A stretch of 64,000 bases of DNA from Idiomarina aminovorans (GTDB lineage: Bacteria > Pseudomonadota > Gammaproteobacteria > Enterobacterales > Alteromonadaceae): positions 124,001 through 188,000 of the forward strand of contig NZ_JAKNDA010000004.1 of NCBI RefSeq assembly GCF_023155095.1, in the 5' to 3' direction. Positions 16,388-25,037 of this stretch are shown one piece after another (the first letter of the stretch is position 1; each line of letters begins with the position of its first letter). Below the pieces are notes generated by a model, which was not told the DNA's origin, searched no databases, and worked only from the letters and a program-made list of their open reading frames with translations. Both the position numbers and the translations under genes were made by a program.

Positions 16388-17032
16388 ATGAAAGCGTATC
16401 AAAAAGAGTTTATTGAGTTTGCCATAGAGCGTGGCGTATTAAAGTTTGGTGAATTTACCTTAAAATCCGGCCGCACCAGCCCGTACTTTTTTAATGCCGG
16501 GTTGTTTAATAAAGGCTCTGACCTTGCCCGTTTAGGCCGTTTTTACGCCGCCGCGCTGGTTGACTCCGGTATTCATTTCGACGTGCTGTTTGGTCCCGCT
16601 TACAAAGGCATTCCTATTGCCACCGCTACCGCTGTTGCTTTGTACGATCAGCACAATCAGGACACACCATACTGCTTTAACCGTAAAGAAAAGAAAGACC
16701 ATGGTGAAGGCGGTAATTTAGTAGGCTCTGCATTAAAGGGCAAAGTCATGCTGGTCGACGACGTGATAACCGCCGGCACCGCTATTCGCGAAGCCATGGA
16801 TATCGTCAAGGCAAACGGCGCAGAACTGTCCGGCGTGCTGATTGCGCTAGACCGTCAGGAGAAAGGTCAGGGTGAGTTATCCGCTATTCAGGAAGTCGAA
16901 CGCGATTTTGGCGCTCAGGTAGTGAGTATTGTCAGCTTGAACGATGTCATCAACTTCTTGAAAGATGACGATACCTTCAAAGAGTATCTGCCCAAAGTTG
17001 AAGCTTACCGCGCCACATTTGGTGTCGCTTAA
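16388..17032 (+). CDS. pyrE: Orotate phosphoribosyltransferase
   Basis: At 214 residues it matches E. coli PyrE (213). The protein begins [28 protein letters not shown] (split here) and contains [12 protein letters not shown], the flexible loop [12 protein letters not shown] and the PRPP-binding [16 protein letters not shown] (about residues 118-133). It converts orotate and PRPP to orotidine 5'-monophosphate in pyrimidine synthesis. It is the second gene of the rph-pyrE unit. No simple terminator follows, but the palindromic element at 17065-17218 comes directly after it and may end transcription. Confidence 0.97.
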   Translation: MKAYQKEFIEFAIERGVLKFGEFTLKSGRTSPYFFNAGLFNKGSDLARLGRFYAAALVDSGIHFDVLFGPAYKGIPIATATAVALYDQHNQDTPYCFNRKEKKDHGEGGNLVGSALKGKVMLVDDVITAGTAIREAMDIVKANGAELSGVLIALDRQEKGQGELSAIQEVERDFGAQVVSIVSLNDVINFLKDDDTFKEYLPKVEAYRATFGVA

Positions 17033-17064
17033 TTCAATTTAGCGAGCGTGGATACCATCTTGTA

Positions 17065-17218
17065 GGTAGCGGAGAATAAGAGCGCGCCGACGGTTGCGAG
17101 GCGTCTTATGGAGGTGTGCAGCGCCATGGATGGCGCTGCCCAAGCCCTACATGGATGTATTCACGGGCGTCCTCCAAAAGACGCCTTGTAGCCTCAGCGC
17201 TCGTTTCTCCGCTTTCCC
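17065..17218. repeat. Long imperfect inverted-repeat (palindromic) intergenic element
   Basis: Outer arms GGTAGCGGAGAA...GAGCGC and the reverse of GCGCTCGTTTCTCCGCT pair, inner arms AGGCGTCTTATGGAGG and CCTCCAAAAGACGCCT pair, and the centre carries a self-complementary block (17118-17127 with 17130-17139) next to CCTACATGGATGTATTCACGG. Elements with this ATGGATGG...ATGGATGTATTCACGG core are familiar to me as intergenic repeats in marine Gammaproteobacteria that give rise to spurious small ORFs. The copy lies between the convergent pyrE and cyanophycinase-like genes, where its hairpin could stop transcription from both sides. Only one copy is in this window. Confidence 0.65.
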
Positions 17219-17225
17219 TACCAAA

Positions 17226-18902
17226 TTACAGCTTTTCCTGTGGTTGCCAGGCAATACCAATACTGCCATTTATAATCTGACATTCTCCGCCTGAAGACTG
17301 CACTCGGCTGGACTCGCCGCGCTGAGCAATTAACCGATAATCCTTATTCAGCAAGTTGACTTGCTGACGCTCACCGCAAAGAATCCGCATGGAATCGATA
17401 AAGCCACGATCAGTCAGGAAATTTGTTGTCGGTTCGGTTTGTACTACGTCATCGCCTTCCGCAAATTCCGCCGTTTGTAACCCGTAAGGCGAAATAACAC
17501 CTGAAGCGCCTGCAACCAGATAATGGAAGGTGCCGGCTACAGCACTCTCGGTTCCCTGTGCATCTTCTAAAAAGAACGCGCCACGCTCACCAATAACGTT
17601 AAATGCGCCACTTTCAAGGTTCACTTCCATTGCCGTATTTTCATCAATACCAATAGACAACGGCGTTGAACTGGACGCCGCCAGGCGCATTAAGCGCCCC
17701 TGCCGTCCACGTTCAGAAAAATGTGTATCCAAAGTGGCGTAATGAAACAGGCTGAGTCCACCTAACGGATGGTAAGTCAGGCTATCCGGTTCAACATTAG
17801 GCGGACAAGTAGTATCCAGGTCACAACCAAACGGCGGCGGATCAGAAGCCAGAGCCCCTTCTTTTATAGCCTGCGCGGTAGTACCATTAGAAATCATAGG
17901 CTTAGAGGTCATCACCGCAGTACCCGCGCTGGTTCCGCCAACAACCACTTCTTTTTGCTGAACCGCTGCAATAATAGTTTTGAGCACATCGCTGGGTTCA
18001 TTGTTCGCTTTCACAAAGGTTGAACGGGTTAAGTTCTGGTCACCGCCGTTAAAAAATAGTCCATCGGCATCGGCTATCATTTCTGCGGCTGCATCGGAAT
18101 CTTTGCAAAATGCCACTTGCTGCTGATAACGCTCTCTGTGAACCCGATCACGCTCGTAGGTACCCCGCTCTTCTTGCTGCACTTTCGCCAGTTCATCACA
18201 GCGACCTTCACGCTGTGCTTTAACCAATGCCGAATCCAGCGGCAGCCAATGTGCTTCGGCACCTAACTGCTCAAAAACACTGTTGTAAAAGTCGATAGCA
18301 TCGTAAGGGTTACGCGATGCTGAGGTCAGGAAGTAAATTGTCGGTTTTTGCTTATTATCAGCAACCGATTGAGCCATTTCAACGAAACGCTTGAAAATCA
18401 CCTTAGATTCGTCGTTCAGGTTTTCATCCAGATTAGCGACTTCGCGAGCAGCATCCGGAACGGGAAGCTCAATGATGTCGATAATCCGGTTCCACTCTGC
18501 ATCTGACAGCGAGTTGTAGAGCTTTTGCGTGGCACGACGAGTAAATTCACGCAAGAATACTCGCTCCGGTACAATGTCTTCTTTTAAGCGGTCATGAATT
18601 AACTCCAGCGCATCAGCGACTTTTTTACGCGTTTCCTCGCGATAAGTCGGCCAGACAGATTCAGCTGTTGCCCTGGAACGAAACTTTTTCGACAAATTCA
18701 AATACCGGTCGGTACGCATGGTGTCTTTATCTATCCAGTCAACATCATCACAATTATCGGATGCGAAACTTGAGCAGACCTTTAATCCGCCGCCCGCCAG
18801 CAATAAATGCCGGTAAGTATCCTCAGCGGCAGCGTTAGACGGCGCTGAAAGCACGGATGACATCACCGCCAATGAGATCAATGAAAACAACGACTTAACC
18901 AT
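17226..18902 (-). CDS. Secreted cyanophycinase-like serine peptidase (family S51)
   Basis: A signal peptide (FSLISLAVMSSVLSAPSNAAA) is followed by a 530-residue body. The S51 signatures are present: LLLAGGG near the start, ADGLFFNGGDQNLTRSTF at about residues 280-297 and VVGGTSAGTAVM at about 315-330, where the Ser of GTSAG is the nucleophile. Cyanophycinases cut multi-L-arginyl-poly-L-aspartate into beta-Asp-Arg. The protein is longer than intracellular CphB (about 270-300 residues) and resembles the exported forms of heterotrophs that degrade external polymer. No cyanophycin synthetase is in the window, so scavenging is more likely than storage. Activity on cyanophycin is inference. Confidence 0.8.
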   Translation of the reverse strand: MVKSLFSLISLAVMSSVLSAPSNAAAEDTYRHLLLAGGGLKVCSSFASDNCDDVDWIDKDTMRTDRYLNLSKKFRSRATAESVWPTYREETRKKVADALELIHDRLKEDIVPERVFLREFTRRATQKLYNSLSDAEWNRIIDIIELPVPDAAREVANLDENLNDESKVIFKRFVEMAQSVADNKQKPTIYFLTSASRNPYDAIDFYNSVFEQLGAEAHWLPLDSALVKAQREGRCDELAKVQQEERGTYERDRVHRERYQQQVAFCKDSDAAAEMIADADGLFFNGGDQNLTRSTFVKANNEPSDVLKTIIAAVQQKEVVVGGTSAGTAVMTSKPMISNGTTAQAIKEGALASDPPPFGCDLDTTCPPNVEPDSLTYHPLGGLSLFHYATLDTHFSERGRQGRLMRLAASSSTPLSIGIDENTAMEVNLESGAFNVIGERGAFFLEDAQGTESAVAGTFHYLVAGASGVISPYGLQTAEFAEGDDVVQTEPTTNFLTDRGFIDSMRILCGERQQVNLLNKDYRLIAQRGESSRVQSSGGECQIINGSIGIAWQPQEKL

Positions 18903-19199
18903 AAATAGAACCCCTAGTTACCGACGGCTTTTACCGCTAAATTATTTCAATTCTTAGAACCGAGAAGCCACAACGCTAGAGCTTTAACGACGCGGCTGTT
19001 AAATATCAGACAATAGATTAACGTATTTATTGTCGGTAAACCTAAAAACCTCACTGTATTAACGTATGTAATAACCACTAGTAGCACCACTGTTAATATA
19101 GATAACACTATGAAAATAAAAAACTTTTAGGGCTCGTGATAGCTATTATAACACTGCTATACTAGCTTTTGTTTCGCAAATTAAGATCCCGCTTTTGTT
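18903..19199. other. Divergent intergenic region
   Basis: About 300 bases between the cyanophycinase-like gene and the binding-protein gene hold the promoters for both. A TATACT hexamer near 19160 is a possible -10 box for the plus-strand gene. I see no repeat, RNA gene or operator I can name. Confidence 0.4.
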
Positions 19200-20504
19200 A
19201 TGAAGTCATCGTTGCGCCTTTGCGCCTTACTACTGCTGTTCGGTTTAATGCCAATAACCAGCCAGGCTGTCTTACAACAGAAGCTCGTTTTTCGAGCGCC
19301 CGATGAAGGTCCTTTTACACAATACGTAACAGCGGTGCTTGAAGAAGCTTATGCTAAATTGGGTATTAAGCTTGAGTACATCGAACTGCCCCGGGTACGA
19401 GGTGAACAATTAGCGACCGAAGGAACCATAGCTGGCGAATTAGGCCGCACCGCACTGCTGGAAGAAAAGCGTCGAGATCTCCGCCGCGTTCCGTTCCCCC
19501 TGTTTACCTTCGATATTATTGCCATTGCTGACCGACGCGACTGTGGTTTCTGCAACCTGTCGAAAATAGAGAGCCTGGCTTATGTCGATGGCATGGACTC
19601 TATTACCAAAGCCGTTACTGAACTTCCTCAAGAACCATCCGTTGTAACGCCTATTGATCTCGAACAAGTCTTAAAATTACTGGCTTCAGGAAGAGTTCAG
19701 TTCGCATTCATGACCGACTTCCAGTTCAAAAGCTCTGAACTCAGTGATAATCCCCATTTGATTACCCATAAACTATCAACTGAAGTAGGATTTCATTATC
19801 TCAACGAGGAACATGCACGACTTATTCCTCAACTGACTTATCACTTGCAGGGAATGCACGAAAGTGGCCGTATGCAACAGTTGCGGGTACACCATGGCAT
19901 TAAACCGGAAACACCGATAGAGCCGATTGCCCCACCTGAACAACTGACCGTGGTCGGAGCCATACACCCCGGCTTACTCAATGCAGACGGTACCGGCACG
20001 CTGTGGAACGTGGCTAAATCCGTTTTTCCAGCGTTTACCGAACAACTCAATACCGTGGTCAGCAGTTGGCAACGCAGTATTCAGTTACTGCAAGAAGGTA
20101 GAGCGGACGCTTTAATCGGCATAAGGTCCGATCAAAAAATAGAGAATATTATTTTGTCGAAATACCATATTGCTTACGATGACAGTATTTTCCTGTTCAG
20201 TCTTGAACCGGATCATGAGGGGCCTATCTGTATATCCGGTCCGCGTTTTATGCAAACTCTGGTTAATTCCGAACGGCCTTTCTACCGCACATCGGACTCA
20301 CTGGACTGCTTTGCGCTCTTAGATATGGGCAGAGTTAGTGCGGTTATCGATTATAAAGCGAATCTACCGGACTGGACCGAGCAGCCTTATAAGAAAAAGA
20401 AACTTTCAGACCCTCAGCCTTTGTTCATGGCTTTTCCGGACAACAGCCGAGGCCACGTGTTACGGCATCTGTTTGACAATACAATGGTTAAAACGCCCCT
20501 TTAA
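19200..20504 (+). CDS. Periplasmic substrate-binding-like protein of unknown function
   Basis: The 434-residue product has a signal peptide ([19 protein letters not shown]) and a body with two segments resembling the periplasmic solute-binding (SBP_bac_3-like) fold. The first runs from [29 protein letters not shown] (split here, about 28-58) and the second starts near residue 240 and includes [21 protein letters not shown] motif lies at about 115. There is no permease or ATPase gene beside it, so it is not an obvious transporter component. It may be a stand-alone sensor. Its stop lies inside the 3' end of trmL (17-base convergent overlap). I do not recognise a specific family. Confidence 0.6.
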   Translation: MKSSLRLCALLLLFGLMPITSQAVLQQKLVFRAPDEGPFTQYVTAVLEEAYAKLGIKLEYIELPRVRGEQLATEGTIAGELGRTALLEEKRRDLRRVPFPLFTFDIIAIADRRDCGFCNLSKIESLAYVDGMDSITKAVTELPQEPSVVTPIDLEQVLKLLASGRVQFAFMTDFQFKSSELSDNPHLITHKLSTEVGFHYLNEEHARLIPQLTYHLQGMHESGRMQQLRVHHGIKPETPIEPIAPPEQLTVVGAIHPGLLNADGTGTLWNVAKSVFPAFTEQLNTVVSSWQRSIQLLQEGRADALIGIRSDQKIENIILSKYHIAYDDSIFLFSLEPDHEGPICISGPRFMQTLVNSERPFYRTSDSLDCFALLDMGRVSAVIDYKANLPDWTEQPYKKKKLSDPQPLFMAFPDNSRGHVLRHLFDNTMVKTPL

Positions 20505-20964
20505 AGTCGTTCTGCCGCCAGGCTTCATAAGCAAAAATAGCGACCGAGTTTGATAAGTTCAGGCTACGACTGCGATCTGCCATGGGAAGTCTCAACCAAT
20601 TGTCTTTTGGAAAAGTTTCCAGCACCGCCATAGGTAAACCCCGAGTCTCAGGGCCAAACAGCAGCACGTCCCCTTGTTGATAGCTCACTTCTGAATACCT
20701 GGTTTGACCTTTGGTTGTGCACGCAAAAATACGATTAACTTCCGTGTTATCCAGAAAGCTCTGCCAGTTTTTATGGATTTTCACTGACGCTAAATCGTGG
20801 TAATCGAGGCCCGCACGGCGCACTTTTTTTTCATCCAGCTCAAACCCCAGCGGTTCGATTAAATGCAGAGACATTCCGGTGTTAGCCGCCAGACGAATAA
20901 CGTTACCGGTATTAGGGGGAATTTCGGGTTCAAACAATACGAGGTGCAACATGGCCGTTTTCAT
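20488..20964 (-). CDS. trmL: tRNA (cytidine(34)-2'-O)-methyltransferase TrmL
   Basis: This 158-residue SPOUT methyltransferase starts [21 protein letters not shown], the TrmL N-terminus (an extra MKTA comes from the ATG at 20964; the ATG at 20952 is an equally possible start). It ends with the knot motifs [11 protein letters not shown] and [28 protein letters not shown] (split), which bind S-adenosylmethionine. It methylates the wobble ribose of tRNA-Leu isoacceptors. The end overlaps the convergent gene by 17 bases. Confidence 0.93.
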   Translation of the reverse strand: MKTAMLHLVLFEPEIPPNTGNVIRLAANTGMSLHLIEPLGFELDEKKVRRAGLDYHDLASVKIHKNWQSFLDNTEVNRIFACTTKGQTRYSEVSYQQGDVLLFGPETRGLPMAVLETFPKDNWLRLPMADRSRSLNLSNSVAIFAYEAWRQNDFKGAF

Positions 20965-21006
20965 CGTTTCAGTAAAAGCGGTAGAATAGCAGAATATATT
21001 TTATAA

Positions 21007-21936
21007 ATGTGTATCGGTGCTGTGGTAAACCAGAAAAACTATCAACAAAATTATGCTTTTTGGGTGAGGCTGGCCAGTATGGCATCGGTTGTCGTAGCTG
21101 TGATCCTTATCAGCATTAAGCTGTTTGCCTGGTTCCAGACTGAATCGGCCAGTATGCTTGCCTCTTTAACGGATTCAATATTAGACAGCGGTGCTTCCAT
21201 ATTCAGCTTTTTTGCTATTCGTTATGCCTTACAACCAGCCGACGAAGAACATCGGTTTGGACATGGCAAAGCAGAATCACTGGCTGCTTTAGCGCAAAGC
21301 GCTTTTATTTCCGGTTCCAGCATGTTGCTCATTTTTCACAGCGTACAACAGTTTATACAAGGTGGCAGCGTACCTAAAGTGGGTTATGGTATTGCTGTTT
21401 CCGCCATTGCTATTGTCATTACCTTTGTGTTGATTGTTATTCAGCGCATGGCAATACGACGCACCAACTCGCAGGCTGTTCAGGCCGACAACCTTCATTA
21501 TCAATCTGACATTTTACTGAATTTAGCCGTTATTGTTGCCTTGGTTCTCAGCAGCTACGGTTGGCTTTGGGCTGACAGCATTTTTGCTATGGGCATTGCG
21601 GTATATCTTATCATCGGTGCTATTCGTATTGGCTGGAGTGCTTTTCAGGCACTCATGGATCGCGAGTTATCAGAAGAGCTACAAGAGCAAATTGGTAATC
21701 TCACTATGGCAGTGGAAGGTGTCAGAGGTTTTCATGGTCTGCGTACGAGAGAAGCGGGCCCGGTGCGGTTTATTCAATTACACATTGAACTGGCTAACGA
21801 GTTATCCTTATTACGCGCTCACGCCATTGCCGACGATGTTGAGGCTCAGCTTATGAAGGCTTTTCCGGGAGCGGACATTATTGTTCACATGGATCCTGAA
21901 ATAGTCGCGGTAGTTGAGGGGTCACTTAAACGTTAG
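21007..21936 (+). CDS. fieF: Cation diffusion facilitator transporter (FieF type)
   Basis: The 309-residue inner-membrane protein has the CDF layout: six hydrophobic segments in the first 210 residues, then a cytoplasmic C-terminal domain with HIELANELSLLRAHAIADDVE. Metal-site residues are in the right helices: DSILDSG in TM2 (about 59-65) and HYQSDILLN in TM5 (about 164-172), plus the HRFGHGKAESLAAL loop. FieF exports zinc and iron using proton antiport. Its 3' end overlaps pldB by 11 bases. The Cpx-like genes lie just beyond, an arrangement reminiscent of the E. coli cpx-fieF locus. Confidence 0.92.
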   Translation: MCIGAVVNQKNYQQNYAFWVRLASMASVVVAVILISIKLFAWFQTESASMLASLTDSILDSGASIFSFFAIRYALQPADEEHRFGHGKAESLAALAQSAFISGSSMLLIFHSVQQFIQGGSVPKVGYGIAVSAIAIVITFVLIVIQRMAIRRTNSQAVQADNLHYQSDILLNLAVIVALVLSSYGWLWADSIFAMGIAVYLIIGAIRIGWSAFQALMDRELSEELQEQIGNLTMAVEGVRGFHGLRTREAGPVRFIQLHIELANELSLLRAHAIADDVEAQLMKAFPGADIIVHMDPEIVAVVEGSLKR

Positions 21937-22927
21937 CCAGTTCACGAGTTTCCTGAATAATGGCATCCAGCACCGGCTGACGAAACTTATCCGCTTCCAT
22001 CATCAGCTCGTGATAAGCACCCTCAATTTTTTCGTATTTAAAGTCATCCCGGGTTACCATTTCGAGCACTTTTTTCTGCCCGGAAGCAGACACGACTTTA
22101 TCGTTACCCGCCTGAAACAGGAGAACCGGAATGCTGATGTCATTAGCCAGCTTCTGCGCTTTCATTGCCGCACTAACGGCCTCATACAACCAGTTGAAGG
22201 TAGGGCCTCCTAATTGCATCTCGGTCATATTATCGTATGCGCTACGAAAGGCTTGATAACGTTGTTGGCTGTGGGTCAGAACATTGTCTGAAAAGGGAAC
22301 AGCCTGATAGTCACCCATACCGAAAAAATACCAGGGCTTTGCTACATAGCGGTTAAGCCAGGCTCCCACTGCCACAACCCCTCGCGCCAGCCAATAAGGT
22401 ACCGCCCCCGTCTCAATCGAAAACATCGGCGCGGAAAGTATCAGTTTACGGTAAGGGTGTTGGTAAGTAGCGCAGTAAATAGTCGCTATAGTGCCACCCA
22501 TAGAATGAGAAAACAGAGTTTTGGGTACGGTGCCCAATAACCTCGTTAACTGGTCGCTAAAGTCCGCAAAATCTCTGACAAAATCGTTAAAATTTTCTAC
22601 GTGTCCCTGATGAGGGTTTTGCGTTAAGCGTGCGGATAACCCCTGGCCGCGATGGTCCAGTGCAGCAACAGAAAAACCCTGTTGCGCCAGTTCCAAGAAC
22701 AATTCCTCATATTTAAGCGCGGATTCAATCCGGCCCGGAGCAATAACGACCAGCGGTGCTTCAGCGCTATGCTGATAGTAGGCATAGTGCAGCTGAATGC
22801 CATCGAATGCGGTGAAATACTCAGAAATAACATGCTGTTCCCAGAAGAGTTTTACCTGGGTTTTGAAAAACGTCTGCCACTCAGGGGTGTCATCGGCAGG
22901 TCGCTGTTGTTTGTCTGGTTGCTTCAT
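21926..22927 (-). CDS. pldB: Alpha/beta hydrolase, lysophospholipase L2-like
   Basis: The 333-residue protein has DHRGQGLSARL (oxyanion region, about 97-107) and the nucleophile elbow FSHSMGGTIAT (about 144-154, Ser in GxSxG form), followed by a late VLLFQAGNDKVV and EGAYHEL (acid and histidine of the triad). The pattern matches PldB-type lysophospholipases, although substrate specificity among these hydrolases is easily misassigned. Its start overlaps the histidine-kinase stop (ATGA), so it is translated from the same operon as the two-component system and may be part of an envelope response. Confidence 0.78.
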   Translation of the reverse strand: MKQPDKQQRPADDTPEWQTFFKTQVKLFWEQHVISEYFTAFDGIQLHYAYYQHSAEAPLVVIAPGRIESALKYEELFLELAQQGFSVAALDHRGQGLSARLTQNPHQGHVENFNDFVRDFADFSDQLTRLLGTVPKTLFSHSMGGTIATIYCATYQHPYRKLILSAPMFSIETGAVPYWLARGVVAVGAWLNRYVAKPWYFFGMGDYQAVPFSDNVLTHSQQRYQAFRSAYDNMTEMQLGGPTFNWLYEAVSAAMKAQKLANDISIPVLLFQAGNDKVVSASGQKKVLEMVTRDDFKYEKIEGAYHELMMEADKFRQPVLDAIIQETRELANV

Positions 22928-24285
22928 TCTGTCTGCTCAGGCTGACTTTTGGGTAAGTCTAACACGACTTCCAGCCCCCCTTCAGAATGATTACTGGCTT
23001 TTAACTCACCCCCTAAAACAGCGGCGGTGCGATGGCTCAAAGCCAGCCCCAGACCAACACCTGCTTTATGGTGACGCGCCGGGTCGCCACGGTAAAATGG
23101 CACAAAAAGTGTATCCAGGGTGCTTTCATCAACGCCGGGACCATGGTCCCGAATGTAAATTTGACACTTATCACCATAGTCATCATATGACAATTCAACG
23201 TCACCATCGGTGTAATGTAGTGCGTTACGAACAATATTCTCCAATACCAGCCTGAGCAATTCCGCATCGGTATCAATAACAGGCCAGTTACTGCCTTCTT
23301 GCACCAGCCGTTCGCTGACTGCAGGTTCCTGGTAGCACATATCACCGATAAGCTGCTGCACGAGCTCACCACTGTCTAAACTTTCATGATTCAGTTCAAC
23401 TAAACCATTTTCCAACCGTGACAACGACAAAATACGTTCAATAATCACGCTGAGACGTTCAGTGTCCCGCCGTAATTGCTGCCAGTTGGGGTCATCTTCG
23501 CTGCAGTCGCTTAAATCTAATGCAACCTGCATACGGGCCATAGGTGAACGTAACTCATGCGACACATCGCTTAATAAACGTCGCTGGGCATCACGGGACG
23601 TCGCTAAGTCAAAGGCTCCCTGCGCTAAAGCCCGTGCCAGCTCACCAATTTCATCACCGCGCTTAGGTAAGCGTTTTAGTTCAGGTGTCGCGCTGCCCTC
23701 AGCCACTTCCCGCATGGCCAGAGTCATCCTGCGTATAGGTCGAATTAGCCATATACCCAACAGCACGGCAAGTAATCCGCTGCCGACCAGCAAAGTCAGT
23801 ATACGCGCATGTGTTGATTCTCTTTCCCGCTGTTCACGGTCAACTTGCTCTTCAATGCCTAAGGGTTTAGTGACCAGTATTTTATTCCCATCCAGTTCAA
23901 ACGGGCCCATTAATAAACGTTCATCAAGAGGAATTTGTTGGGGGGACTTCTGACTCAGCATACGAAGCAAGGTGGAACCATGACTGACGCGTAGCATCTC
24001 ATCCATTAGTAGCTTTTCGTTGCCTTGAACAGATAACTGCGCCGCAACGCGGTAGTTACCGGCAATTAGCCGGCCGGGCTGCAACGACAGGAAGGTTGTT
24101 GCATCGCTCAATAATGGCTGCAATATTTGATAAATTTCCGGCTCCAGCGGCTTTAACTCTGCTTTTGGTTTATTCCACACCGCCAGTAAATAGCCGCTGG
24201 CCGCTGTGACCAACAACAACGCCCAGAAAATAAAAAGTAATCTTAGGGTAAGCGATCGATACCATCGCGTACGCCGCTGCTTCAT
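22924..24285 (-). CDS. cpxA: Sensor histidine kinase, CpxA-like
   Basis: The 453-residue protein has two transmembrane helices (about 10-32 and 163-183) flanking a periplasmic sensor of about 130 residues, a HAMP linker, the H-box SHELRSPMARMQVALDL (about 242-258), and ATPase boxes NIVRNALHY, DHGPGVD and GVGLGLALS. This is the layout of CpxA, the envelope-stress kinase. The periplasmic part begins with a Trp-Asn-Lys-Pro stretch and a P/L-rich segment similar to CpxA. It overlaps the response regulator upstream and pldB downstream by four bases each, so the three genes are one transcription unit. The CpxA name rests on layout and synteny with fieF. Confidence 0.8.
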   Translation of the reverse strand: MKQRRTRWYRSLTLRLLFIFWALLLVTAASGYLLAVWNKPKAELKPLEPEIYQILQPLLSDATTFLSLQPGRLIAGNYRVAAQLSVQGNEKLLMDEMLRVSHGSTLLRMLSQKSPQQIPLDERLLMGPFELDGNKILVTKPLGIEEQVDREQRERESTHARILTLLVGSGLLAVLLGIWLIRPIRRMTLAMREVAEGSATPELKRLPKRGDEIGELARALAQGAFDLATSRDAQRRLLSDVSHELRSPMARMQVALDLSDCSEDDPNWQQLRRDTERLSVIIERILSLSRLENGLVELNHESLDSGELVQQLIGDMCYQEPAVSERLVQEGSNWPVIDTDAELLRLVLENIVRNALHYTDGDVELSYDDYGDKCQIYIRDHGPGVDESTLDTLFVPFYRGDPARHHKAGVGLGLALSHRTAAVLGGELKASNHSEGGLEVVLDLPKSQPEQTE

Positions 24286-24962
24286 AAACTTGCAATCAGT
24301 CTGTAGCCACGACCACGTATGGTTTGAATACGGTCAGGTTTAGTCGGAAACTTCTTGCGGATGTTACTAATGTGAACGTCTAAGCTGCGATCAAAAGGCT
24401 CCATTTTACGTCCCAGTGCTGCAACTGACAGTTGATCTTTACTGACCATTTGACCCGCTTGCTGCATTAAACAACGCAAAATATCGAACTCGGTTGGTGT
24501 CAGTATCAGTTCAGCATCATCGCACTTTACATCGGTTGTCGCCGGATCCAATACAATACCGCACACGGTTAAACTTTCGTTTTGCATGGTGGTATTAGGG
24601 GTACGGCGCAGTAAAGCTCTTACCCGGGCAATCAGTTCCCGCGGGTTAAAAGGCTTGGGAAGGTAATCATCGGCGCCCAGTTCCAGACCCATAACGCGGT
24701 CGTCATCGTCGCCCCGGGCTGTCAGCATAAGCACAGCGGTATCCCGGTGTTGCTGACGTAACCGTTGTAACAGTTGCATGCCGTCAATACCCGGCAACAT
24801 AACGTCCAGCAAAATTAACTCATAATCGCCATTAAGCGCTTTATCAAGGCCGGTCACACCATCTTCAGCAACACTTAGGTCCACAGATTCACGTTTAAAT
24901 AATTCTGTCAGCATGACAGACATTTCAGTATCGTCGTCAATGAGTAGTACGGAATGTCTCAT
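24282..24962 (-). CDS. cpxR: OmpR-family response regulator, CpxR-like
   Basis: The start is the ATG at 24962 (MRHSVLLIDDDTEMS), because the extra 24 residues of the longer frame have no receiver-domain homology. The receiver has the acidic pair DDD near residue 10, the phosphorylated Asp in LLDVMLPG (about 52) and LPKPFN with the conserved Lys. A winged helix of OmpR type ends in DVHISNIRKKF and TIRGRGYRLI. The order regulator-kinase matches cpxRA, and fieF lies nearby as in E. coli, but cpxP is absent. A CpxR identity is likely but not proven. Confidence 0.82.
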   Translation of the reverse strand: MRHSVLLIDDDTEMSVMLTELFKRESVDLSVAEDGVTGLDKALNGDYELILLDVMLPGIDGMQLLQRLRQQHRDTAVLMLTARGDDDDRVMGLELGADDYLPKPFNPRELIARVRALLRRTPNTTMQNESLTVCGIVLDPATTDVKCDDAELILTPTEFDILRCLMQQAGQMVSKDQLSVAALGRKMEPFDRSLDVHISNIRKKFPTKPDRIQTIRGRGYRLIASL

Positions 24963-25037
24963 AACTTGTTGTTCTCTTTTGAAATAAATCCATGATCCAA
25001 AAAGCCGGGATTGGATACGACCTTCTTTACACAACTT

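Noticed and set aside
17094-17294. 66-codon plus-strand frame across the palindromic element
   Set aside because: It is made of the repeat element read through into the antisense of the cyanophycinase-like gene. There is no ribosome site, and such frames recur only because the element recurs.
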